Part shown: positions 5,339-12,953 of the stretch, piece after piece | How positions within the stretch are numbered: position 1 is the first letter of the stretch | Layout of the letters: each line of letters starts with the position of its first letter | NCBI GenBank assembly: GCA_964615975.1 | Contig: CAZTTH010000067.1 | Span: forward strand, 1 to 16,095 | Source of the DNA: CAZTTH01 sp964615975 | GTDB taxonomy: Bacteria; Verrucomicrobiota; Lentisphaeria; JABSQK01; JAJFLO01 | DNA: 16,095 nt | Direction: 5' to 3' | The notes under the pieces: generated by a model | What the model was told of the DNA's origin: nothing | What the model saw: the letters and a program-made list of their open reading frames with translations, nothing else | The model's database searches: none | Translations under genes and position numbers: made by a program

Positions 5339-7180
5339 AGGTACGAACCCCGCCTTTTTCAAGGCAGTTTCCCAATCGGATCGGGTTTTACCAGGCAGAT
5401 TTAATCCCGTGATCTGCCGCAGCGATTCGTCCGCCATTTGGGCAAAATAATCCGTGCGGTCAAGGTATGGCAGGATGATGGATAGGGCGGCCCTGGCTTT
5501 CATCCGGGCCAGGGCTTGGAACGCGCTGCCCAAGAGGTTCTTGTCCTCATTCTCCTTGTCCGATCCGGTGAATTTTACCCCTTGATAGTCTTTTAAAACC
5601 TGGATCAGGGCATCATCCAGACCGGGGATCGCGGGCATATAATTGGATTCCACAATGGCGTGGGAGCGGATTCCCTTATCGCTGCCACTGCGAACGAGTT
5701 TGATAAACAGCGTCTGCACCTGCGGTTGCGCATTGTAATGCGGTGATCGGGATAACGATTGGATCGCATTGCGCCGGATATCCTTGTTGGTCCCGGTGGA
5801 GGCGGCCTGGCAGAGTTTTTCGAGAGCCTCAGGGCGCAGATTTTTCCGGGATTCAACGAAGGACTTCAGGGTGATGATATCCTCAGGACGGCAATGCTTG
5901 AGTTCCGGAGCGTCCAGTCCGCCAAAGCGCTTGCAGGCCTCCTGCCAGTTCATCTTACCATCGTTTTCATACTTGCCCTGTTTTTTCCATATCTCTGACA
6001 GTTCCTGATTGCAGGAGAGGATCAGCGCGTGGACATCGCCGTCGTCTTTTTCGGGATGATCCAGATACTGGACAAGGATGGGAATACCGCGAGGATCCCC
6101 GAGCTTGACACCGGCGATCGCGGCATTCACGCGGCTGTACTCATCGCCGTCCCGGATGGCAAAAGCAAATAGCGCATCCAGCACTTCGGGTGCTGATACC
6201 TTGAGTTCGGCCAGGTGATAAGGGAGAGGATTCAGGCTGTCAGCCGGAGTGCGGGGTTTCAACCCCCGGGCGATTAATTGGGCGACCGCGACGTCGCCTT
6301 CACTAAACTTGATGTCAATTGTCGGGAGAGATTTGGCCGCAATCGCCGCTTGCAGTTCGGCAAGCAGCGTCTCGTGTTTTTTTCTCGCTGTCGCAAAGGC
6401 GGGATGACCGGCCTCCGGGAAACCGCCTTCCCGCAATATCCTCTCGATGGCAGAGGTGCCTTGATATCGGTGGGCAGGGATGACCTGGTTGAGTAGGTCA
6501 TCCGGTGTGGAGTGAGCCAGTAGGGAAAACATCAGACTCTTGTCTTCATTCTTCAGATTTTCAGCAAGAGTTTGCTTTTCAATGAGGTGAAAGAGGCGAA
6601 CAAATGGGGAATCATCGGGAGCGGCGATAAGGGTAAAAATCTCCTCACCATAACCCTTGGTCGCGACTGTTGAAGTGGAGACTTCGGGGCGCTGGAAATT
6701 GCCGAGATACCACACTGTTTCCAAAAGAACATCCAGGTTTTCATCAGGATTAACAGCAGCCAATCCCTGATCCGGAAATTTGAAGAAATAGAAGTACTTC
6801 GGCAATGGACCGTCTTCGGGATAGGGATTCTTGAAATTGGCCAGGTCCGCCAAGGTAGCGAAAGCGCAGGCAGGGGCTTGGGGTTGAATACGCTTGGTTG
6901 AAGTGTTTTTAATTTCAAGATGATACTGAGTGCTGCCTTCTCCCACAACCATGATAACCCCACGTTCGGAAGCAACGTAATCTTTACGAACCAAATGAGC
7001 CTCAAGTTCGCCGGCTGCCATGGCGGCAAACAGATTACGCGGTTCCGCCGCCATCGTAGTCCTCTTTTCCTCGGCCTTGTTATCAGCGACATTGGCAGGC
7101 GGTGTCGGTTTCGAGCAACTTGTCAGGATCAGGGAGAGGAAGATGACCGCGGCAAATCCATGATGTTTCAAAAGTTTCAT
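5336..7180 (-). CDS. Lipoprotein with HEAT-like repeats, function unknown
   Basis: A 614-residue predicted lipoprotein that I do not recognise as a named family. Residues 1-21 form a signal peptide (MKLLKHHGF, then a hydrophobic stretch AAVIFLSLIL). The lipobox LTSC places the lipidated cysteine at position 22, followed by SKPTPP, so anchoring in the outer membrane is plausible. The first 300 residues have no motif I know. The second half contains helical units with HEAT/PBS-like spacing: RVNAAIAGVKLGDPRGIPIL, then RRNAIQSLSRSP, then the C-terminal ADESLRQITGLNLPG followed by SDWETALKKAG. Such repeats usually bind proteins. It is monocistronic, its stop lies in a 34-bp palindrome, and no Shine-Dalgarno precedes the ATG. 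Confidence 0.85.
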   Translation of the reverse strand: MKLLKHHGFAAVIFLSLILTSCSKPTPPANVADNKAEEKRTTMAAEPRNLFAAMAAGELEAHLVRKDYVASERGVIMVVGEGSTQYHLEIKNTSTKRIQPQAPACAFATLADLANFKNPYPEDGPLPKYFYFFKFPDQGLAAVNPDENLDVLLETVWYLGNFQRPEVSTSTVATKGYGEEIFTLIAAPDDSPFVRLFHLIEKQTLAENLKNEDKSLMFSLLAHSTPDDLLNQVIPAHRYQGTSAIERILREGGFPEAGHPAFATARKKHETLLAELQAAIAAKSLPTIDIKFSEGDVAVAQLIARGLKPRTPADSLNPLPYHLAELKVSAPEVLDALFAFAIRDGDEYSRVNAAIAGVKLGDPRGIPILVQYLDHPEKDDGDVHALILSCNQELSEIWKKQGKYENDGKMNWQEACKRFGGLDAPELKHCRPEDIITLKSFVESRKNLRPEALEKLCQAASTGTNKDIRRNAIQSLSRSPHYNAQPQVQTLFIKLVRSGSDKGIRSHAIVESNYMPAIPGLDDALIQVLKDYQGVKFTGSDKENEDKNLLGSAFQALARMKARAALSIILPYLDRTDYFAQMADESLRQITGLNLPGKTRSDWETALKKAGFVP

Positions 7181-7655
7181 GAGTTCGTGACCGTGGAATA
7201 TTTTGTGAATCCAAGGTGATAAAAAGTAACATCACGGCCCGGCAATGCCAGGAGGGAACAATTTTTTTGTAGACTAGCGAATATTGAGCGCTTTCGTTCA
7301 GGTCAAGAGTTGCCGGCCGGTTAAGTTTAACTTGCACTATTATTTCCCGCATTTTAGCTAAGCGAATAAGGTCGCGAACGTCACCGCTGAACGTAATCGT
7401 CCGGCCTTCAAGTACGTGTTTCGCTTAGTCATCGAAGATAATCAGTGTTTGAGTCCAGCCTTTGCTAGTTTAGCTTTGGCTGACCGGTTTTGGATTTGGC
7501 CAATGCCAACGCATGCCTCAGATCGCCCTGAATTTCTTTTTGTTTTTCGCGGAAGTGGGTAGAAAAGTGACTAATAAATGGCGATCAAGAATGAATGCCC
7601 ACCGTTCTCAATCGTATTCATGTTATCACACGGGATCCCTTCAATTGTAATGGAT
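7181..7655. other. Gap between waaA and the lipoprotein gene
   Basis: A 475-base non-coding stretch downstream of waaA that should contain the lipoprotein promoter. A perfect 9-bp inverted repeat, CTAAGCGAA (7358-7366) with TTCGCTTAG (7420-7428), encloses 53 bases. On the minus strand, roughly 7470-7590, a short frame without a start codon reads SHFSTHFREKQKEIQGDLRH and then ALALAKSKTGQPKLN before a stop. It looks coding-like and could be the tail of a decayed gene. Nothing else is assignable. Confidence 0.5.
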
Positions 7656-9026
7656 TCACCTGGTGCTGGGTTGATCAATGATCGTATTCAACAGAGCGAT
7701 CGACTTGGCAATCGCGCCGCGGTTATTCTCGACGGTTTGGCGGGCGGCATTGCCGAGGCGTTCTCTTTCTTCGGGATTGTGTAATAGATTCAGCAAGGTG
7801 GTCTCTAACTCACTATCATCATGAACTTCAACCGCTGCCTGATCCGCCTTGAAGATTCTGGCAACCTCCTGAAAATTGTCCATCCCCGCGCCGAAGATCA
7901 CAGGTTTGCCTAATAATGCCGGTTCGATAATATTGTGCCCGCCGCGATGACCGGCAAAACTATTGCCCATAACCACGAGATCAGCGACGGTCAGGAATGC
8001 TAGCATTTCGCCGGTGGTATCCACAATTAGGATGGGATTGATCCCGGGCGAATTTTGTTGGTTCGCATTACTTTTGGGGTTTCCATTATGGTCGGGGTGC
8101 GCGCGCAATTCGGTTAATCGCCGACTCTCAAGTCCTTCTTCGGTCAGCATTTCCATGATTTCTGGCGCGCGTTCAACATGACGGGGAATGAGCAACAATC
8201 CGAGGTGGGGAATCGCAGTGGTCAGAGCGCGATAGGTTCGCGCCACCAGTTTTTCTTCTCCTGGATGTGTGCTGGCAGCGACCATCAGGACGCGATTTTT
8301 CTCTGGGTAGACGGCATTGATTATGGTGGCGATCGCGACCTGGCTGGAGGCCGCCGAATGCTGGTCGAATTTCATCGTGCTGCAGACGTGCACGGCAGTT
8401 GAGAGTTGATCCTTGAGGAGGGAGCGAATATGCGCGGCGTCTGCCATGGTTTGCATGCAGAACAATGAAAATCTGGAGAAGATACCCTGAAAAAACCAGC
8501 GCTGGCGGCGATAGCCCCGGATTGAGCGTTCTGACATCCGCCCATTGATCAATGCCAGGGGAATGTTCCGCTGGGCCGCGGCCACGATCATGGTCGGCCA
8601 GATTTCGACTTCGAAGAACAATAGGGCACGCGGTTTGATGGTCGACAATGCCTGTCTTACACAAAGAATAAAATCGAGCGGGTAATAAATCGCGACCACG
8701 TGATCGCCAGCGCGCTCACGGGCAATTTTTTGCCCGGTGCTGGTGGTGGTTGACAAGACAAAATGCAAATCCGGCTGTGCGCGTTTCCATTCGTGGATGA
8801 AACTCAACGCAGTGGTCACTTCGCCGACACTGACGGCATGAATCCAGACCGGCGCTTTCACTCTGGCGAGATGCTTACGTTTGGAAGATGAATACCAGCC
8901 AAAGCGTTCGCCAAACCCCGTGATGAAATTTCCGCGTTTTACCAGTTTCCGCAGATAGAAGGGAAAATAAAGCAAAAAAATGAAAGGGAATAACAGGTTA
9001 TAAACCAACAGGGCGGCTAGGACCAT
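7656..9026 (-). CDS. waaA: 3-deoxy-D-manno-octulosonic acid (Kdo) transferase
   Basis: WaaA (KdtA), a GT30 glycosyltransferase that moves Kdo from CMP-Kdo onto lipid A precursor at the cytoplasmic face of the inner membrane. The 456-residue length suits the family. An N-terminal hydrophobic anchor (about 3-24) is followed by the acceptor-side motif HAVSVGE with the catalytic-type Glu69. STTTSTG, FFEVEIWPT and LINGRMSERS follow. The C-terminal GT-B donor site is FAGHRGGHNIIEPALLGKPVIFG with NFQEVA after it. How many Kdo residues it adds cannot be read from sequence. The start overlaps the end of the amidase gene by 10 bases, so the two form an operon. kdsD, which starts Kdo synthesis, is divergent about 1.1 kb away. 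Confidence 0.96.
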   Translation of the reverse strand: MVLAALLVYNLLFPFIFLLYFPFYLRKLVKRGNFITGFGERFGWYSSSKRKHLARVKAPVWIHAVSVGEVTTALSFIHEWKRAQPDLHFVLSTTTSTGQKIARERAGDHVVAIYYPLDFILCVRQALSTIKPRALLFFEVEIWPTMIVAAAQRNIPLALINGRMSERSIRGYRRQRWFFQGIFSRFSLFCMQTMADAAHIRSLLKDQLSTAVHVCSTMKFDQHSAASSQVAIATIINAVYPEKNRVLMVAASTHPGEEKLVARTYRALTTAIPHLGLLLIPRHVERAPEIMEMLTEEGLESRRLTELRAHPDHNGNPKSNANQQNSPGINPILIVDTTGEMLAFLTVADLVVMGNSFAGHRGGHNIIEPALLGKPVIFGAGMDNFQEVARIFKADQAAVEVHDDSELETTLLNLLHNPEERERLGNAARQTVENNRGAIAKSIALLNTIIDQPSTR

Positions 9027-9835
9027 TGCGTACGATGTTGAATTGATTGGAGCGCCGGCAACCGCTCGCGCTTGGTTTGGATAACAGTTTTATCCAAGCG
9101 GCAATGGCAGCATTGGGTCTGGGTATTCAGGGAGGTCAGGATCTCACCCCAGGGATCGACAACCATGGTATGCCCATAGGCTTGCACCTGAGTGGTGGGA
9201 TTGGTGCCGGTTTGATTTACTCCCAGGACAAAACATTGATTTTCAATGGCACGGGCGCGCAGCAGAACCTCCCAATGAGACTGCCCGGTGTAGTGGGTGA
9301 AATCAGCGGTACAGACCATGATATCCGCACCGGCATAAGCGCGGAAAAGTTCCGGAAAGCGAAGATCGTAACAAATGGACAACCCGATGTTCCAGTCATG
9401 AAACTGAAAGTCGACAGGTTTGGCGCCGGCCAGGTACAGGCTGGTTTCATCGATGGCGGGTTGATCCGGGCGAGCGAACTTGAATAAATGGATTTTTCGA
9501 TACGCGACAATCAGTCTGCCGGTGGAATTGTATATCAGTGACATATTATAAATGCCATCCGCGTTGCGCACTGGCAACCCGCCCCATAAACTCCAGATTC
9601 CATGCTGGCGGGACAATTTTCCCAGGCGTTCCAGATAAAAATCTTTGGATTTTGCCGCGGCGCGAATCTCCGCGTGATCACCCCGGCAATAGACATTTTC
9701 CGGGAAGATGATCATGGCGGAACCCGCGGTTTTGGCTTCCAGAAGGCATTGATCAATCCGTTCCAAATTGTGTGCGGGCTCATTCGTGGATGCGAATTGC
9801 GCCAAGGTTAAACACAGCTGATTGTGAGCGGTCAT
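9017..9835 (-). CDS. Carbon-nitrogen hydrolase (nitrilase superfamily, Nit-type amidase)
   Basis: A 272-residue nitrilase-superfamily protein with the full catalytic triad: E46 in IIFPENVYC, K114 in VAYRKIHLF and C155 in LSICYDLRFPELFRAY. The DLRFPELFR stretch after the cysteine, the short length and the lack of any fused domain point to the Nit1/Nit2-like branch, whose characterised members hydrolyse deaminated glutathione or omega-amides. The exact substrate cannot be told from sequence, and other small-amide hydrolases remain possible. It is the promoter-proximal gene of an operon with waaA (10-base overlap). That pairing gives no obvious functional link to LPS and may reflect co-expression only. 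The upstream Shine-Dalgarno is weak. Confidence 0.9.
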   Translation of the reverse strand: MTAHNQLCLTLAQFASTNEPAHNLERIDQCLLEAKTAGSAMIIFPENVYCRGDHAEIRAAAKSKDFYLERLGKLSRQHGIWSLWGGLPVRNADGIYNMSLIYNSTGRLIVAYRKIHLFKFARPDQPAIDETSLYLAGAKPVDFQFHDWNIGLSICYDLRFPELFRAYAGADIMVCTADFTHYTGQSHWEVLLRARAIENQCFVLGVNQTGTNPTTQVQAYGHTMVVDPWGEILTSLNTQTQCCHCRLDKTVIQTKRERLPALQSIQHRTQWS

Positions 9836-10138
9836 GGGGATGAAATTTATAAATTATTCAGTGACAATAAACCAACCAAAAACACTCAACTATTTGCTAT
9901 CTATCGCTTTTGTCCAGTCGTGGGATTTAATAATTCACTTTCTCTTGACCGGTTCAGCAAAGTTGCGCCCGGTTTAAATTTGTCCGCATAATTCAAGCGC
10001 CAATGGATTGATGTCGGGCATCCTGCGATTATTGTTCAGCGTTAACATCGCGATATTGTAGCGAATCAAAACCGCGAATACAATAGTTTTTTCAACAATG
10101 TCTGAATAAATGACCATGGCCATCAAAGGATTCGATCT
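9836..10138. promoter_or_regulatory. Divergent intergenic region, amidase-waaA operon and kdsD
   Basis: This 303-base AT-richer gap separates two divergently transcribed units and must hold both promoters. Towards kdsD, TTGCGC (from about 9963) with CATAAT 18 bases later is a possible but weak -35/-10 pair. I see no convincing pair towards the amidase gene. No riboswitch or clear operator is visible. Confidence 0.35.
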
Positions 10139-11110
10139 ATGGATTACATTGCTCGAGCTCAGTCCATCTTGACAACCGAGATTGATGGATTGGAAAGGGT
10201 AAAAAACGAACTGGACTCATCCTTCATTCACCTGGTTGATTTGTGCCTGCAGCGTTTGCGTGATGGTGGCAAAATCGTTCTCAGCGGGGTGGGAAAAAGC
10301 GGGCATATTGGTCATAAGATCGCTTCAACCTTAGCCAGCACCGGGTCGCCGTCCGCGTTTATCCATCCGGTCGAAGCCATGCATGGGGATCTTGGCATTC
10401 TGAATGCCAGGGATTTACTGATCGTCCTTAGTTACAGTGGCGAAACCGATGAAGTCTTGACCTTTCTGCCCTCGGTAAAACGGTTCAATATTCCGGTGGT
10501 AGCCTTGACCGGCAATCCGGGATCGCGGCTGGCGCAATGGAGTGATCTGGTGGTGCCGGTAACTGTAACCGGGGAGGCTTGCCCATTTAATCTTTCGCCG
10601 ACCACATCGACGACCGCGATGCTCGCGTTGGGGGATGCGTTGGCGATTGTCATTCTCGAGGCCCAAGGATTCAGCAAGGAAGATTATGGCCGGTTTCATC
10701 CCGCCGGTACGATCGGCCGCACCGTGACCATGAGGGTGGCGGATATCATGCGCCGCGGGGTTCGCGTTCCTACAATCTCCCCGAATACCACGGTGCGCGA
10801 AGGATTATTGGCGATGACACGCAGCCGTTCCGGGTCGGTTATTGTTGTCGATGAAGAGGGCCGACTGCTGGGAATTTTTACCGATGGGGATTTTCGCCGC
10901 CATGCCCAAACCAATCTGGAGATTCTGCAAAGTTCAATCGGTGAAGTGATGACCCCCAATCCCATCCGGGTTCATGACCATCAAATGGCGGTCGACATTT
11001 TGCGCCTGTTGGAGGGACGTGAGATCGATGATCTGCCGGTGGTGGATGATGGTGATCGGGTGGTTGGCCTGGTCGACATCCAGGATCTGCCGCGGTTTAA
11101 ATTGATGTAA
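10139..11110 (+). CDS. kdsD: Arabinose-5-phosphate isomerase (KdsD/KpsF family)
   Basis: Interconverts ribulose 5-phosphate and arabinose 5-phosphate, the committed precursor of Kdo for lipid A-core assembly. The 323-residue protein has the family layout: a SIS isomerase domain (about 40-175) followed by two CBS domains (about 201-260 and 270-323). SGVGKSGHIG (49-58), AMHGDLGIL, LSYSGETDEV (98-106) and FHPAGTIGR (187-194) are the diagnostic motifs. MTRSRSGSVIVVDEEGRLLG and IDDLPVVDDGDRVVGLVD are the CBS cores. Its product feeds CMP-Kdo, the donor used by WaaA, whose operon runs in the opposite direction just upstream. It is the last host gene before the integrated element. Confidence 0.96.
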   Translation: MDYIARAQSILTTEIDGLERVKNELDSSFIHLVDLCLQRLRDGGKIVLSGVGKSGHIGHKIASTLASTGSPSAFIHPVEAMHGDLGILNARDLLIVLSYSGETDEVLTFLPSVKRFNIPVVALTGNPGSRLAQWSDLVVPVTVTGEACPFNLSPTTSTTAMLALGDALAIVILEAQGFSKEDYGRFHPAGTIGRTVTMRVADIMRRGVRVPTISPNTTVREGLLAMTRSRSGSVIVVDEEGRLLGIFTDGDFRRHAQTNLEILQSSIGEVMTPNPIRVHDHQMAVDILRLLEGREIDDLPVVDDGDRVVGLVDIQDLPRFKLM

Positions 11111-11112
11111 GA

Positions 11113-11147
11113 TCATTATGATCGGTTATGGGCGCCGATCATAATGA
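11113..11147. terminator. 13-bp perfect hairpin after kdsD
   Basis: TCATTATGATCGG (11113-11125) pairs perfectly with CCGATCATAATGA (11135-11147) around a nine-base loop. It starts two bases after the kdsD stop and ends three bases before the CCA end of the tRNA fragment on the other strand, so it could serve both transcripts. There is no U-tract on either side. It may be a Rho-assisted terminator or an mRNA-stabilising end. Confidence 0.55.
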
Positions 11148-11149
11148 AA

Positions 11150-11199
11150 TGGAGCCAATGGTCGGAATTGAACCGACGACCTATTCATTACGAGTGAAT
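11150..11199 (-). other. 3' fragment of tRNA-Thr(CGT), att site of the element
   Basis: Read on the minus strand, this is the 3' half of a tRNA. The anticodon arm ATTCA-CTCGTAA-TGAAT carries anticodon CGT (11190-11192), which reads the Thr codon ACG. A short variable region follows, then the T arm GTCGG-TTCAATT-CCGAC, the acceptor 3' strand CATTGGC, discriminator T and an encoded CCA (11150-11152). No D arm or matching 5' acceptor strand (GCCAATG) exists upstream; AT-rich integrase-flanking DNA is there instead. This is the expected product when a tyrosine recombinase integrates into a tRNA 3' half: the displaced copy stays with the host flank, and the gene is rebuilt at the far end. A degraded tRNA unrelated to integration is the less likely alternative. 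Confidence 0.82.
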
Positions 11200-11327
11200 T
11201 ATCTCACGTAATAAAATCATTAAAATGCTACTGTTTTGCTACTATTTTACGTAATTGAAGTTATTGTTTGCATATATTCAATTTTCATATTGTTTTGTTT
11301 GCAACAATCAAACTTTGAGGAAATACA
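11200..11327. promoter_or_regulatory. att-flanking region with short direct repeats, upstream of the integrase
   Basis: Three pairs of direct repeats lie between the att fragment and the integrase start: ACGTAAT at 11206 and 11249, TGCTACT at 11226 and 11237 (11-base period, about one helical turn), and TTGTTTGCA at 11264 and 11295. Such repeats beside att are typical of arm-type sites or of a repressor binding near the int promoter. A Shine-Dalgarno GAGG lies about eight bases before the integrase ATG. Confidence 0.4.
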
Positions 11328-12680
11328 ATGGCTGTTTTCCGACGTAAAATTAAAAGCTCAAAAACCAGTGCAATAAAGTTTACCAAGAAATTTTACTGCA
11401 AGTATTATCTTCCCGATGGTTCACAAGGATTCAAGTGCACTGATAAAACTACTCTCTCTGAAGCCAAAGAATGGGAGAGAGAAAACATTCAAAAGCTAAA
11501 ATCGCTCACAAAGGAAAAAGCTGTTGTTCAGGAATATCTAAATGTTTTGCGTGGCACAAAACAAATCGAGATTGAAACCGCATTTCAAAAGTTTAAGGAA
11601 ATTATTCATAAAAAGAACAGTGCTCAATACATCAATCGCCTTGAAAGTATGTGGAATGATTTCCTTGCCTTTTTAAGTGATAAATATTCCAATGTTAAAA
11701 ACATAAATGATGTCAATGTTGAAATTGCCGAAGAGTATTACAGGCAAATATTCAACAATGGTCGTTATTTAGATTACACAACCTATACCAGGGAGGGTAT
11801 AAAAGTAACATCCCCAATAAAAACGAAAAATCTTTCCAATAATACAATCAATGATTTTCTTGTTTTTCTTAATCAGATTTTTAATAAACTGCTTGGGGAT
11901 AATGACGGAATTTCATGCAGTCCATTCAGAAAAATTTCCAAACTCCCAAAACAAGAAGTACATAGAGAGATTTTTACTCCAGAACAATTATCAATAATAG
12001 GAATTGAATCAGAAAGAAACGATAAGCTTCTTTATTCTATCTTTCTATGTTCAGTTAACACGGGATTTAGAGAAGGTGACGCTTGTACTTTGTTATGGAG
12101 TGATGTTGATTTTTCCAATCATCTGATAACAAGAACCTTGAATAAAACCAGAAACTCAACTGGTAAAATAGTTCGAATCCCAATCCTCGATCCACTTTGG
12201 GTATACTTGAAAAATATAAGTCGAAATGGATCTCCCTACATATTTCCTGAACAAGCAAACATGTATTTGAATAATCCAACTGGATTAAGTTATAGAGTGA
12301 AGAAATTTCTTTCTGGTATCAATCTTGGAGTTGAAACTACGAAAAAAGTTGAGGGGAGAGACAGGGCTGTTTCTGTTCGTGATTTTCACAGCATCAGGCA
12401 TAGTTTTTGTTATATTGCCGGAGAGGCCGGTGTTCCGTTTCCAATCGTTAAAGATGTAATGGGACACATGACTGAAAGAATGACTCAACTTTACATGGAT
12501 CACGCTTCACTTGCTGATAAAAGAAAACACTTAACAAAAATTCCAAATTACTTAAATCCGAATTTGCCTGTAAAAGTTCAATCAGATTTTGATTTAATAC
12601 AGAGGATAAAAGATATTGTCAATGATGGTGAGGATAGTTTGTTGAAGCGAAGACTTGAAAAATGCCTAATAACTTTCTGA
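11328..12680 (+). CDS. Tyrosine-type site-specific integrase
   Basis: A 450-residue tyrosine recombinase that would catalyse integration and excision of the element. The catalytic set is complete: R248 in NTGFREGDACTLLW, K273 in the beta-hairpin, H354 and R357 in FHSIRHSF, H380 in MGHMTERMTQLYMDH, and the nucleophile Y389. The N-terminal 60 residues (basic MAVFRRKIKSSK, then KFYCKYYLPDG) look like an arm-type DNA-binding domain. A SAM-like core-binding domain lies at about 80-190. The start has a clear GAGG Shine-Dalgarno. It sits next to the tRNA-Thr fragment and reads into the element. AT-rich codon use matches the cargo genes, not the host. Its 3' end overlaps the convergent small gene by 15 bases. 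Confidence 0.94.
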   Translation: MAVFRRKIKSSKTSAIKFTKKFYCKYYLPDGSQGFKCTDKTTLSEAKEWERENIQKLKSLTKEKAVVQEYLNVLRGTKQIEIETAFQKFKEIIHKKNSAQYINRLESMWNDFLAFLSDKYSNVKNINDVNVEIAEEYYRQIFNNGRYLDYTTYTREGIKVTSPIKTKNLSNNTINDFLVFLNQIFNKLLGDNDGISCSPFRKISKLPKQEVHREIFTPEQLSIIGIESERNDKLLYSIFLCSVNTGFREGDACTLLWSDVDFSNHLITRTLNKTRNSTGKIVRIPILDPLWVYLKNISRNGSPYIFPEQANMYLNNPTGLSYRVKKFLSGINLGVETTKKVEGRDRAVSVRDFHSIRHSFCYIAGEAGVPFPIVKDVMGHMTERMTQLYMDHASLADKRKHLTKIPNYLNPNLPVKVQSDFDLIQRIKDIVNDGEDSLLKRRLEKCLITF

Positions 12681-12884
12681 ACCTACAATTTGATAAGCCA
12701 AACTGGCCCAATCTTCGGAAATACTGCTTTCAATTTTTCCACGTGGGTATCTTAATCTCTCTTTATTGTAGTCATTTATGATTTGATATTGTGCTTCAAT
12801 AAAAACACGAGTTTGTTTTGCGCCACTCAAAAAATAATCAGAATTTGCCCTTGATATTCTTTCTAACTGAGACATACTTCCCAT
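12666..12884 (-). CDS. Small protein, paralogue of the one at 14424 (family unknown)
   Basis: A 72-residue protein from the ATG at 12884; a TTG at 12899 would make it 77 residues and the ATG at 12875 would make it 69. I do not recognise the family. It is clearly related to the small protein encoded on the other side of the peptidase gene. Both have an N-S-x-x-F segment near the N-terminus and a shared C-terminus: SEDWASLAYQIVGSESY here, NDDWNALANQIVGNETNY there. The gene is divergent from the peptidase gene across about 70 bases and convergent with the integrase (15-base overlap). A candidate promoter (12899-12927) overlaps the TTG, which favours the ATG. No membrane segment or cysteine is present. 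Cognate partner, inhibitor or substrate of the peptidase are all possible. Confidence 0.75.
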   Translation of the reverse strand: MGSMSQLERISRANSDYFLSGAKQTRVFIEAQYQIINDYNKERLRYPRGKIESSISEDWASLAYQIVGSESY

Positions 12885-12898
12885 TGAATTATTAGTCA

Positions 12899-12927
12899 AA
12901 TATAGTATTTAATCCTTTCTGCTGCAA
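12899..12927 (-). promoter_or_regulatory. Candidate sigma-70 promoter of the small minus-strand gene
   Basis: On the minus strand TTGCAG (12922-12927) and TATATT (12899-12904) are separated by exactly 17 bases. Transcription would start near 12892, which gives a leader of only about eight bases before the ATG at 12884. It lies in the short gap between two divergent genes, so the peptidase promoter must be within the same few dozen bases. Confidence 0.4.
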
Positions 12928-12953
12928 TGGGTTGAAAAAGTAAATTTTATATC

